A stretch of DNA of 34,264 nucleotides. It comes from Spirochaetota bacterium (GTDB taxonomy: Bacteria > Spirochaetota > Brevinematia > Brevinematales > Brevinemataceae). Where the stretch lies: assembly GCA_030154445.1 (NCBI GenBank), contig JAGUQW010000001.1, positions 1 through 34,264 of the forward strand. The letters are read 5' to 3'. Each line of letters opens with the position of its first letter. Position 1 is the first letter of the stretch. The notes beneath the pieces were generated by a model. It was not told the DNA's origin, searched no databases, and worked only from the letters and a program-made list of their open reading frames with translations. Of the stretch, positions 26,086 to 34,264 are shown piece after piece. The translations under genes and the position numbers were made by a program.

Positions 26086-27630
26086 ATGAACCAATTAACG
26101 ACAGGATCTTCAATACTAATGATTATTGTTGCATTAATAGGAATTTTATCCGGTTATCTCATTCGATTAATTATCGCTCAACTTTCAAGCAAATCTGTAG
26201 AACAACAAACTAAAAGATTACTTGAAGATACAGAAAAAAATGCTGAATCACGTAAAAGAGAAATTATCTTAGAAGCAAAAGATAAAGTTTTTGAAGAACG
26301 AAAACAATTCGATAAAGAATCCCGTGAACGAAATAATGAAATCCAACAAATGCAACGCAGATTAGTACAAAAAGAAGACTCCTTAGAGAAAAAATTCGAT
26401 ATAATCGAAAAAAGAGAGAAGACTCTTAGTGAAAAAGAAGAAGATAATAAAAATCTTCAAAAAGAATTAGTAGATGCAAAACAAGAACATTTACACGCTT
26501 TAGAAAAAGTTGCTGAGTTATCTGCCCATGAAGCAAAGCAACAAATTATCAGTAAAATAGTTGATGAAGCCAAACAAGAAGCCGTGCCTTTAGTTCAAAA
26601 AATTGAAGAAGAAGCTAGAGAAGAAGCTGATCAAAAATCAAAAGCAATCCTAATTACAAGCTTAGAAAGAAATGCTGTAGAAATTGCTACAGAAAAATTT
26701 ATCACAACAGTAAATCTTCCAAGTGATGATATGAAAGGGCGTATTATTGGTCGTGAAGGTAGAAATATTAGATCATTTGAATCCATCACAGGGGTAGACT
26801 TAATTATTGATGATACTCCTGAAATCGTGGTTATTTCTTCTTTTGACCCATATAGAAGAGAAATCGCTCGTATTGCTTTAGAAAAACTTGTTCAAGATGG
26901 TCGTATTCACCCAACAAGGATTGAAGAAGTTGTAAACAAAATTCAAAACGATATTAATTTAGAAATTGTAGAAGCTGGTAAACAAGCTTGTCAAGAACTA
27001 AAACTAAATTTACCAAGAGGACTTTATCCTTACATTGGTAGACTTAAATATAGAACAAGCTATGGACAGAATGTTTATAAACATTCTATAGAAGTTGCAA
27101 ATATTGGCGGTATGATTGCAGGTGAATTAAATATTGATATAGAATCTGCAAAAATAGCATGTTTATTACATGATATTGGTAAAACTATCAAATCTACTGG
27201 AGAAGGTGGTCATGCTATCTTGGGTGCTGAAGTAGCACGCAAGTTTGGATTAAGTGATAGAATTGTCAACGCAATTGCTTGTCACCATGGCGAAGAAGAA
27301 TGTAAACATATAGAAGGTTCTATTGTAATGCTTTGTGATGCTTTATCTGCTGCAAGACCTGGAGCAAGAAGAGAATCATTCGATGATTATATCAAGCGTT
27401 TACAACAACTTGAAGAATTATCACTTTCTTGTGAAGGTGTTGAAAAAGCCTTTGCTATTCAAGCAGGGCGTGAAGTTCGTGTATTTGTAACGCCTGAAAA
27501 AGTTACTGATGAGCAAGCTTATCTTATTGCCAGAGATATTGCTAAAAAAATTGAAGATACTATGCAATATCCTGGTCAGATAAAAGTAACACTTATTCGA
27601 GAAATGCGTGTTACAGAATATGCAAAATAA
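26086..27630 (+). CDS. rny: Ribonuclease Y
   Basis: This membrane-anchored endoribonuclease starts mRNA decay in many bacteria that lack RNase E. Its 514 residues match the family (about 520). Domains in order are an N-terminal TM helix (~8-30), a long charged coiled coil (~35-190), a KH RNA-binding domain (~210-272) with GRIIGREGRN, and an HD domain with HSIEVA and the metal-binding HD pair at 362-363 (LLHDIGK). The C-terminal AYLIARDIAKKIEDTMQYPG block is also typical. GGAG lies five bases before the ATG. It heads a plus-strand unit with a glycosyltransferase (34-base gap) and an aminotransferase-like gene (27-base gap). The long leader and strong promoter would suit autoregulation by the enzyme itself, which is inference. 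Confidence 0.97.
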   Translation: MNQLTTGSSILMIIVALIGILSGYLIRLIIAQLSSKSVEQQTKRLLEDTEKNAESRKREIILEAKDKVFEERKQFDKESRERNNEIQQMQRRLVQKEDSLEKKFDIIEKREKTLSEKEEDNKNLQKELVDAKQEHLHALEKVAELSAHEAKQQIISKIVDEAKQEAVPLVQKIEEEAREEADQKSKAILITSLERNAVEIATEKFITTVNLPSDDMKGRIIGREGRNIRSFESITGVDLIIDDTPEIVVISSFDPYRREIARIALEKLVQDGRIHPTRIEEVVNKIQNDINLEIVEAGKQACQELKLNLPRGLYPYIGRLKYRTSYGQNVYKHSIEVANIGGMIAGELNIDIESAKIACLLHDIGKTIKSTGEGGHAILGAEVARKFGLSDRIVNAIACHHGEEECKHIEGSIVMLCDALSAARPGARRESFDDYIKRLQQLEELSLSCEGVEKAFAIQAGREVRVFVTPEKVTDEQAYLIARDIAKKIEDTMQYPGQIKVTLIREMRVTEYAK

Positions 27631-27664
27631 TTTAATTCGAAAAATAAAAAAGGTGATATTATAA

Positions 27665-29212
27665 ATGCAATTAAAATATGTATACAACCATCCTTACAAG
27701 TTTATAATATTATTTATTTTAATATTTTTTTCTTTTTTAAGTTTTCAAGGAATGTATTTTTCACATTGGGGAGACGCAGAAATATATTTGAATATTTCTC
27801 AAGTATTATTTAATAATAATACTTTATATAAAGATGCTGTAGATACCAAACATATAGGATTTTTATTATTTTATTATTTTTTATATTTTCCTTATGCCTT
27901 TTTTTTTGATACTGTACAGTATTTTCCTATATTGCATGGATTTTCATTGAGTATTTTATACTTTGGAATCGGAGCGTTAAGCTACAAAATAACAAATTCA
28001 CTATATGATAAAAAATTAAGTTTATTAACAAGTATTTCTATATTGTGTGTTATTTTTGGAAATCAACATTCTCTATTTATCAATCAACCTCAAGTTGCTA
28101 TATTGTTTGTTTTCATTTTTTTATTATATTTACACAAAACTTTTATAAAACAAAGTTATTTTAATTATTTTGTATACGGTGTATTATTAGCTTTAGCTTT
28201 TACTATTAGTCATATTTTAATACCTCTTGTTTTAATAATTCCGTTTTTAGTATTACAAAAAGATATCTTGATTAATAAAAATATTTTCACGGCTTTTTAC
28301 AAATGTACTATCGCTGCATTAGGATTTTTATGTATCATCAGTATTTTTATTATTTATTTATACTCCCAAAATGCATTAAATGACTGGCTTTACTGGAATA
28401 CTATTTATCCTTTAACGGTTTATACAAAAACAACTCAATTTACTATGTTAAATGGGTTGATATCATTTGATTCTTCAAATGATATTTTAAAAATGATATT
28501 GATATTTTTATCATTTTTTGGGATTGGTAATAATTTTAAATTTCCTCTTAGTTATTCAATAGTAACACACTATTTTTTTATTATTTCTTGTGTAGTTAGT
28601 TTCATAATATTTATTTATAGAAAATATATCATAAAACAAAATTTTAATCTTTCATCTATAGAATACACATTAATGTTTTTTGGATTTCTTTCTATTATTT
28701 CTCGATTTTTAATTTCAAGAGTATCTGGATCTGATTCTTATAATATCTATCTTTTGCCTTTTATTATTTGTTATTTTCCTTTGTTTTATCAATTTTTTCC
28801 TTTATTCAAAAAAGTAATGAGTTATGGAATAGTATTAGTTTTATTTATCAATTTAACATACATTCCTTTTAGATATTTTTTATATCCCTCAAAAATAACT
28901 ATCCCAAATTATATGAAACAACTAACTATCTTAAATCCTAATAAAAAACCAACGGTAATTAATTATCCGTGGCACACTAGTTTATATTCTACACAATGGA
29001 AACCATTATTTTATGCTCATATTGTTGTAGATAACTATAATTTTTATGAAAAAGTAATACATTTACAACCAGAAATATTTTTTTATTCTTCAACACAAAA
29101 AATTATTAATCCTAATAATTTTCTTCCTTTTATAGAAAAAAATTATCAACAAGTTCTAGAAAATACTTATATTAGAAAAGATATGGTATCTTCATGGAAT
29201 TTACCCCAATAA
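27665..29212 (+). CDS. GT-C fold membrane glycosyltransferase
   Basis: This 515-residue polytopic protein has about eleven hydrophobic segments and looks like an ArnT/PMT-type glycosyltransferase, which uses a polyprenyl-phosphate sugar donor on the outer face of the inner membrane. The signature is in the first outside loop: GDAEIYLNISQVL with the catalytic-type Asp, then LYKDAVDTKHIGFLLFYYF. This parallels the usual 'LYxDxxDxKPP-xxYY' motif, with HI replacing Pro-Pro. A soluble C-terminal part of ~110 residues follows the last helix. The SD AAGGTGAT lies 7 bases before the ATG. Base composition is even more T-rich than its neighbours. The substrate is unknown; lipid A/LOS or a glycoprotein are options. 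Confidence 0.65.
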   Translation: MQLKYVYNHPYKFIILFILIFFSFLSFQGMYFSHWGDAEIYLNISQVLFNNNTLYKDAVDTKHIGFLLFYYFLYFPYAFFFDTVQYFPILHGFSLSILYFGIGALSYKITNSLYDKKLSLLTSISILCVIFGNQHSLFINQPQVAILFVFIFLLYLHKTFIKQSYFNYFVYGVLLALAFTISHILIPLVLIIPFLVLQKDILINKNIFTAFYKCTIAALGFLCIISIFIIYLYSQNALNDWLYWNTIYPLTVYTKTTQFTMLNGLISFDSSNDILKMILIFLSFFGIGNNFKFPLSYSIVTHYFFIISCVVSFIIFIYRKYIIKQNFNLSSIEYTLMFFGFLSIISRFLISRVSGSDSYNIYLLPFIICYFPLFYQFFPLFKKVMSYGIVLVLFINLTYIPFRYFLYPSKITIPNYMKQLTILNPNKKPTVINYPWHTSLYSTQWKPLFYAHIVVDNYNFYEKVIHLQPEIFFYSSTQKIINPNNFLPFIEKNYQQVLENTYIRKDMVSSWNLPQ

Positions 29213-29239
29213 ATTTTTTTTAATACATAAGAGGAATTT

Positions 29240-30235
29240 ATGTCTCATTTCTCAAATCCAGAAAATTATTCTCTTAAACAATCTGCTAGTCATATAAAAC
29301 AACTCCCATCTAACTCTAATTATTTTATTTTAAAAAAAGCTAAAGGTGTTTATCTTTATGATATCGATGAAAATAAGTACACTGATTTTAATTTGAATAA
29401 TGGTACTATTTTTACAGAACATTCTCCAAAAAGACTAACAAAATTTATTAAAAATGTTTTATCTTCAGGATTAAATAATTGTGGATTTTATCATAAATTC
29501 ACTTTCAAAGCTCAAAAATATTGGCAAAAAATTACTAATTTAAATCATATAGGATTTCACACTTCTTTTGTAGAAATGATACTTTCTGTTATTAATACGC
29601 TCAAGATGAGCAACAAAATATGTATTGGATATACTACAAAAGCATTATATCATCAATTAACACCATTAGCACATCTTATTTTGTTAAAAAAAATAGATCC
29701 TTTTCAAGAAATAAAAGATATTGATATATTATTAATAGAAGAATTTAATGATGACCTAGTAACTACTCAAATAAATAATATATCTATCCCTATTATAAAA
29801 ATACACAGTCGTTTTTTATTTCGTACTCCAAACATCAAAAAAGAAAACTTCTTTGAATCAGACTATCTCCATTTTATTACTACTACACCTTTTGGTGGAA
29901 AAAGCATAGGAGTTCTTGCCAGTAATATACCTATTGATTATGCTCCATCTTCTTTTGATGATGGTATTTTGTACCTTGAAGGGGCTAAATTATTCGTTTC
30001 TCTTTCCTTATCTCATACTCTCAAATTTTCACATCCTCAATTTAAATGCTATCAAGGATTTGCTAAAAGTCATATCCATTTAGATAATCAATTTTTTTTA
30101 AAACATGGAATTTATATACAAGATAATATATTATATTTTTCACCTTATCATACACAACACGATTTTAGAAGACTCTATCAAGTTTTGAATAAATATTTTA
30201 TTACATTTTCAATCGATAACCTTGACCAAAAATAG
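29240..30235 (+). CDS. Shortened class III aminotransferase-like protein lacking the PLP lysine
   Basis: This 331-residue protein resembles glutamate-1-semialdehyde aminomutase and other class III aminotransferases, which are about 430 residues. AKGVYLYDIDENKYTDFNLN (34-53) matches the N-terminal 'KGxYLYDxDGxxYIDF' segment. LLIEEFNDD (164-172) sits where 'LIFDEVxTG' should be, with Glu for the PLP-binding Asp. SDYLHFITTTPFGGKSIGVL (207-226) matches 'DLTTLGKIIGGGLPVGA' with Thr where the Schiff-base Lys should be, and the Gly triplet is reduced. The C-terminal half is short. The frame is intact, so it is a likely pseudo-enzyme rather than a dying gene. The SD is GAGGA. Its 3' end overlaps the convergent regulator gene by 35 bases. 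Confidence 0.55.
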   Translation: MSHFSNPENYSLKQSASHIKQLPSNSNYFILKKAKGVYLYDIDENKYTDFNLNNGTIFTEHSPKRLTKFIKNVLSSGLNNCGFYHKFTFKAQKYWQKITNLNHIGFHTSFVEMILSVINTLKMSNKICIGYTTKALYHQLTPLAHLILLKKIDPFQEIKDIDILLIEEFNDDLVTTQINNISIPIIKIHSRFLFRTPNIKKENFFESDYLHFITTTPFGGKSIGVLASNIPIDYAPSSFDDGILYLEGAKLFVSLSLSHTLKFSHPQFKCYQGFAKSHIHLDNQFFLKHGIYIQDNILYFSPYHTQHDFRRLYQVLNKYFITFSIDNLDQK

Positions 30236-30914
30236 TTTCCAAATATTTAGGATTTCGACTATCATCATTAAACATTTTTCTTAATGCTACAATATTAGTA
30301 TCAATCACCCGATCCGTAACTACTTTAGATTCAGATATCCATATTCTATCTAACAAAATTATTCGAGAAACAACTTGTCCTCTATATTCCAACAATAATT
30401 TCAAAATTGATAATTGTTTTCTAGTAAGTCTGTATGTTCTATTATATTTACAATATGTTTCATCTATTAATGACAAAACTCCTTCAGCAACAATAATATT
30501 TGTATTATTATTTTCTAAACTATATTTTTTGGAACTCAATACTAAAAGCCACTGCCATAATTGATGATAATAGTATTCCAAAATATTACTTTCTGAAATT
30601 TTTAATATAAAAAATAATTCTTGTGTTATTATAACATCATCCATAGCTGTAATATCATCTACAATTATTACGCATATAGTATTAGGAAATTCTAATTTAA
30701 TATTTTTGATAATTTCTTGATAATTTTTATAATGTTGGGAAATCAAAAATACAGTAAAGAAATTTATTGTCGAAACAGGGTTTATTAAGGAAGAAAAAGA
30801 TAAATGAAAATAATATTGTTTTGCTATTTTTTCTATTTTTTTCACATCAAGATAGGCACAACCTACAGCTAATGCATGAAATTCTAAATTCATCATATTT
30901 AATTTAATTTTCAT
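30201..30914 (-). CDS. OmpR/PhoB-type DNA-binding regulator with degenerate receiver
   Basis: This 237-residue protein ends in a clear OmpR-type winged helix (about 140-237): YRLTRKQLSILKLLLEYRGQ, then LLDRIW, TDRVIDTNIVALRKMF and YLETIFGQGYRL. The N-terminal ~125 residues have receiver-like length and strand spacing, but there is no acidic pair near the start and Ser59 (LISQ) sits where the phospho-accepting Asp should be. It probably works without phosphorylation, as atypical response regulators do. Its ATG shares one base with the mutS stop (TAATG), with AAAGG eight bases before it, so translation is coupled. No sensor kinase is nearby. Targets are unknown. Confidence 0.8.
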   Translation of the reverse strand: MKIKLNMMNLEFHALAVGCAYLDVKKIEKIAKQYYFHLSFSSLINPVSTINFFTVFLISQHYKNYQEIIKNIKLEFPNTICVIIVDDITAMDDVIITQELFFILKISESNILEYYYHQLWQWLLVLSSKKYSLENNNTNIIVAEGVLSLIDETYCKYNRTYRLTRKQLSILKLLLEYRGQVVSRIILLDRIWISESKVVTDRVIDTNIVALRKMFNDDSRNPKYLETIFGQGYRLKM

Positions 30915-33487
30915 TATTTTGACCTTTCTATTGATTTTAATTCAAAAATAATTCTTAAAGCATCTAAAGGAGTTAATGAATTTGGATCTATACTAGAAAT
31001 AAATTCAAACATCTTATCTTTTTGAATAGTATAAATATCATCTTTACTAAATAAATTATTATCATCATCTGTTTTAGTTTGTTTTGTATTAAAAAATGTT
31101 CCTTGCTCTAATTGTAACAAAATATCTGTTGATCTTCGAATTACATTAGGATCAATTCCTGCCATTTCAGCAACATGTATTCCATAGCTTTTAGATGCTT
31201 TTCCTTCTATAACTTTTCTTAAAAAGATAGGTTTTCCTTTATTTTCTTTAATAGCCATACATAAATTTTTCACACAATTAAAACGAGCAATTTCCGTCAA
31301 TTCATGATAATGAGTAGAAAACAACACCTTTCCTTGTTTATGTGGGTGTAAAAGTAAATGTTCTAATATTGCCCATGCCAAAGACAAACCGTCTAGTGTA
31401 GAAGTTCCTCTACCAAGTTCATCCATAATCACTAAACTTCTAGGAGAAATTTTATCAATAATCATTGCAGCTTCTTGCATTTCAACAAAAAAAGTAGAAC
31501 GACCAGCGCCGAGATCATCCGAAGCTCCAATTCTTGTAAAAATTTGGTCTACAATTCCCATTGTTGCCGATTCGACGGGTAAATAACTTCCTATTTGAGC
31601 CATCACAGCAAACAGTGCGTTCTGCCTTAAGTATGTAGATTTTCCAGCCATATTAGGCCCTGTAACAATAGATATTCTAGAATTTTTATTAATATTTGTA
31701 TCATTAGCAACAAATGTTTCTTTTACCAATAATTTTTCGATAACAGGATGTCTTCCTTCTTTTATATCCCAATCAAAAGCATCGTTCAAAATTGGTTTAC
31801 AATATCTATTATTTTTAGCTACAATAGCTAACGAACTTCTCAAATCTACCTCTGTAATAAATTCACTCAAAGGAATCAATTTAGCATAATAAATTTGCAT
31901 ACTAGCTACAAAATTTTCATATATCTCTCTTTCTAAACGAAGAACAGCTTCTCTTGCTTTTGATATTTTTTTTTCAAACTCATCTAAAACAGGAATAGAA
32001 AAACGCTCTGCATTTACAAGGCTTTGTTTACGAATATAATGCTCTGGAGCATTTTTTGATGCAACTTTAGATATCTCTATATAGTATCCAAATATCTTAT
32101 TGAAAGATATTTTTAGTGTGTTGATCCCTGTATTGATTCTTTCTTCTGCTTGCAATTGAATAAGATATTTGTTACCATTTTCAAGAATATCTTTATAAGA
32201 ATCTAATTCTATATTAACACCAGATCTTATCACATGACCATCTATCAAATTAGAACATTCTGGATTAATCATAGAATAAATCAGAAAACAAAAATCCTCT
32301 AAAGGTGTTAGTGTAGCCATATAATCATTAAAAGGTACTGCTGATTTTAGAAAATTTTTCACCTTTTCTGATCTTTCTATTGTATCCACAAGTGCCAAAC
32401 ACTCTCTTGGAAGAATTTTACCCGTTATCAAACGAGCACTTAATCGTTCCAAATCACTCATTCCTTTTAAAATATCTTGAATAGATCCACAACCCCCAGC
32501 AAGATTCATAAAATATTCTGTGCGAGCTTGTTGTCGCAAAATATCAGATAATTGTGCCGAAGGTGCTACTAACAATCGTCTTAATTTTCGAGCAGCAGGC
32601 ATTGTTTTTGATTTGTTTAATATAGAAAATAATGTTCCCTTCATAGAAAAATCTTTAGCATTATAAACAATTTCCAAATGTTTAAGCGTATCTTCATTCA
32701 TAAACATAGTATCCATTGTTTTAAATTGTATAGGAGTACGCAAGTGTTTTATACTATCTTCTGCAAAATGATTTTCTTCCAAATAAGTAAAAAGTCCTTT
32801 TAAGCTTAATAGTTGAGAATCAGAAAAATCCATCGGATTAATATTATTAGCTTTTATATAAAGTTTAAAAAGATTGTTTTCAAGAAAATAATCTTTTACT
32901 AATACTCGAAGTGTTTCTTGATGTGTTTTTAATTCTTCTTTTATAGAAAAATTATAGAAAAATTCATGCATACACAGTGTTTCTACAGGCATATAACGCA
33001 TCAGTTCATCTGATAAAAAGGCCACAGGATTCATCTCTTGAGAAGATCGTATAATAATATCACCTGTAGAAATATCAGCAAAAACAATAGATAATTCTTG
33101 ATCGGTATAAACTACTATAGCTAGAAATGAATTTACAGATCTATCAAGCAAAGGATTTTCAGACCAAGTTCCTTTAGTTAATATAGAAACTACATCTCTT
33201 TTGACAATACCTTTTGCTTGAGATATATCTTCAACTTGTTCACAAATAGCTACTTTACAACCAGATTCTACTAATTTGTAAGCATATTGTTCTAAAGAAT
33301 GGTAAGGGAATCCACACATTGGTCTATCACTTCTTTTTGTAAGAGCAATATTAAGAATTTTAGCTGTTTCTAATGCATCTTCATTAAAAACTTCATAAAA
33401 ATCTCCTAAACGAAATAACAGAATTTTATCCATATGATTTTTTTTAATTGAGTCATATTGTGATTCCATAGGTGTTTTTTTAGACAT
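30914..33487 (-). CDS. mutS: DNA mismatch repair protein MutS
   Basis: This 857-residue protein recognises mismatches and small loops and starts repair with MutL. The N-terminal mismatch wedge is present as F30-Y31-E32 in RLGDFYEVF. The connector, lever (LDEFEKKISKAREAVLRLER) and clamp regions follow in order. The ATPase is complete: Walker A GPNMAGKST (610-617), STFFVEM, Walker B DELGRGTSTLDG (689-700) and STHYHELT. It is close to E. coli MutS in length (853), so it is a MutS1 type. GAGG lies five bases before the ATG. It follows the hairpin at 33545-33576, so a promoter should lie in 33488-33544; a TATACT-like -10 is there without a good -35. The regulator gene downstream is coupled to it. 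Confidence 0.98.
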   Translation of the reverse strand: MSKKTPMESQYDSIKKNHMDKILLFRLGDFYEVFNEDALETAKILNIALTKRSDRPMCGFPYHSLEQYAYKLVESGCKVAICEQVEDISQAKGIVKRDVVSILTKGTWSENPLLDRSVNSFLAIVVYTDQELSIVFADISTGDIIIRSSQEMNPVAFLSDELMRYMPVETLCMHEFFYNFSIKEELKTHQETLRVLVKDYFLENNLFKLYIKANNINPMDFSDSQLLSLKGLFTYLEENHFAEDSIKHLRTPIQFKTMDTMFMNEDTLKHLEIVYNAKDFSMKGTLFSILNKSKTMPAARKLRRLLVAPSAQLSDILRQQARTEYFMNLAGGCGSIQDILKGMSDLERLSARLITGKILPRECLALVDTIERSEKVKNFLKSAVPFNDYMATLTPLEDFCFLIYSMINPECSNLIDGHVIRSGVNIELDSYKDILENGNKYLIQLQAEERINTGINTLKISFNKIFGYYIEISKVASKNAPEHYIRKQSLVNAERFSIPVLDEFEKKISKAREAVLRLEREIYENFVASMQIYYAKLIPLSEFITEVDLRSSLAIVAKNNRYCKPILNDAFDWDIKEGRHPVIEKLLVKETFVANDTNINKNSRISIVTGPNMAGKSTYLRQNALFAVMAQIGSYLPVESATMGIVDQIFTRIGASDDLGAGRSTFFVEMQEAAMIIDKISPRSLVIMDELGRGTSTLDGLSLAWAILEHLLLHPHKQGKVLFSTHYHELTEIARFNCVKNLCMAIKENKGKPIFLRKVIEGKASKSYGIHVAEMAGIDPNVIRRSTDILLQLEQGTFFNTKQTKTDDDNNLFSKDDIYTIQKDKMFEFISSIDPNSLTPLDALRIIFELKSIERSK

Positions 33488-33544
33488 GTAAACCTCATTG
33501 AAATAATATCTTTTAGTATATATTTTTTATAAAAAATTATCTAT

Positions 33545-33576
33545 CAAAAAATCCCAATATATATTGGGATTTTTTG
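33545..33576 (-). terminator. Terminator after the SPOR-like gene
   Basis: A perfect 32-base palindrome: CAAAAAATCCCAATAT followed by its reverse complement. It gives a stem with a central TCCCAA / TTGGGA and T runs, 19 bases past the stop of the gene at 33596. It isolates mutS from that gene. Confidence 0.85.
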
Positions 33577-33595
33577 ATTTTAAAATTATTTTAGA

Positions 33596-34264
33596 TTAAT
33601 TGTCTTGATATTCTATAACTTCATATTGTTCAAACATTTGAATATCTGTGTATCCCAGCTGATATAATTCTTGTGATATCTTTTCTGCCTTTTTTTTATC
33701 TTTAATTGATCTGATTTCAAGAAAATAAAGTTCTTCTTTATAATAAATTCCAATAGCTACATCTAATTGAAGTTCATTAATATCTCTAAGAATAATATTA
33801 GCAACAGATAAATCCTTCACTTGAGCGATACGAATAACAAAACCTTTATTTTCTGAAAAACCATATTGTCCCGCAACTCCTGCTGATTGTTCAGCAAATT
33901 TTGCTACTTGGTATTCTAAACGGGCTATTTCAGGTGAAACATATTGAATTTGAGGTTCTTCTATAGCACTAGCATAAATAGGCTCTAAAATAAAATCAAT
34001 TTGAACATCATCTTCTGTAGAAGGTGGAATTATTGATACTACTGTTTCTACTGGAGCAACTTCTACAAGAGTAGCTGTATTAGTGTAAATATTAGTCAAA
34101 AAATGCTCTATAAAATTGGTTACTATATTAAGCCCGCCATTTGGCATATTAATTAAATTTGTTATAACTTTTTCTACTATATTTGTAATTACATTAGTTT
34201 TATCAAAAGCTCTGTTAATTCTATTTGTTACTACTAATTCTGCTATATTTGTAATTACATTAGT
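33596..34264 (-). CDS. SPOR-like domain protein with 22-residue repeats (5' end outside window)
   Basis: The frame stays open from the stop at 33596 to the window edge, giving at least 222 residues; the start is not in view. An internal ATG at 34147 has no SD and is unlikely to be the true start. The visible N-terminal part is built of repeats of 22 residues (66 bases) with the pattern x-N-x-x-T-N-x-x-E-x-x-x-T-N: three copies can be seen, the first two starting TNVITNI. A Pro/Glu-rich linker follows, then a C-terminal domain (~75 residues: FVIRIAQV, then IYYKEELYFLEIRSIKDKKK and AEKISQELYQLGYTDIQ) that fits SPOR folds, which bind denuded peptidoglycan glycan at division sites. It is probably an envelope protein. 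The SPOR call is by pattern only. Confidence 0.6.
   Translation of the reverse strand, partial: TNVITNIAELVVTNRINRAFDKTNVITNIVEKVITNLINMPNGGLNIVTNFIEHFLTNIYTNTATLVEVAPVETVVSIIPPSTEDDVQIDFILEPIYASAIEEPQIQYVSPEIARLEYQVAKFAEQSAGVAGQYGFSENKGFVIRIAQVKDLSVANIILRDINELQLDVAIGIYYKEELYFLEIRSIKDKKKAEKISQELYQLGYTDIQMFEQYEVIEYQDN
34178..34264. repeat. 66-bp coding repeats
   Basis: A 21-base identical segment appears at 34178-34198 and 34244-34264, offset by 66 bases. A more diverged third unit lies at the 34147 end. The array continues off the right edge of the window. Confidence 0.8.

Overview
The window is about 34 kb of very AT-rich DNA (by eye under 30% G+C) from a diderm bacterium. It has an LptD-like outer-membrane barrel, lipoprotein and signal-peptide proteins, a LolD/FtsX-type ABC pair, and RNase Y. 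This mix of envelope genes with RNase Y and a Bat-type von Willebrand protein, at such low G+C, fits a spirochaete (Brachyspira, Brevinema or Borrelia level). That placement is inference: there is no rRNA gene here to prove it. Shine-Dalgarno (SD) sites are strong and regular, promoters are sigma70-like (TTGATT or TTGACA, N17, TATAAT-like), and terminators are clear hairpins. Several starts could therefore be set from the sequence.

Layout. 1-7.3 kb (minus): rpmB, a 770-residue exported protein of unknown role, tgt, and an LptD-like gene with a TTG start. A divergent promoter pair near 7.3 kb serves lptD-tgt leftward and, rightward, an outer-membrane-like protein, a DJ-1/PfpI protein and a small exported protein. 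9.4-14.9 kb: a small minus-strand membrane protein, then a plus-strand unit of an ABC ATPase with most hydrolysis motifs lost, an 8-TM double FtsX-type permease, and a fused BatB-BatC (VWA + TPR) protein. 15-17.7 kb: a membrane acyltransferase (minus) and a self-inhibited Fic enzyme (plus) in a patch rich in inverted and tandem repeats, the most island-like part of the window. 17.7-22.3 kb: mostly housekeeping minus-strand genes (dapF; HIT protein-rpsU; dCMP deaminase-ispH-polyprenyl synthase; tRNA-Val), interrupted by a self-contained plus-strand unit for a 54-residue, Asp-rich protein. 22.3-30.2 kb: a lipoprotein and an M23 peptidase (plus), a threonine-synthase-like protein with a degraded active site (minus), and rny followed by a GT-C glycosyltransferase and a shortened aminotransferase-like protein lacking its PLP lysine (plus). 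30.2-34.3 kb (minus): an OmpR-type regulator with a degenerate receiver, translationally coupled to mutS, and the 3' part of a SPOR-like protein with 22-residue repeats that runs off the edge.

Themes. Envelope building dominates: LptD, the FtsX/ABC pair, BatBC, the M23 hydrolase, dapF for diaminopimelate, ispH and polyprenyl synthase for lipid carriers, the glycosyltransferase, the acyltransferase and the SPOR protein. Four proteins keep a fold but appear to have lost key catalytic or acceptor residues: the ABC ATPase, the ThrC-like protein, the aminotransferase-like protein and the receiver domain. These apparent pseudo-enzymes, with the acidic miniprotein and an 11-base full anti-SD complement in the HIT-rpsU leader, are the most unusual content.
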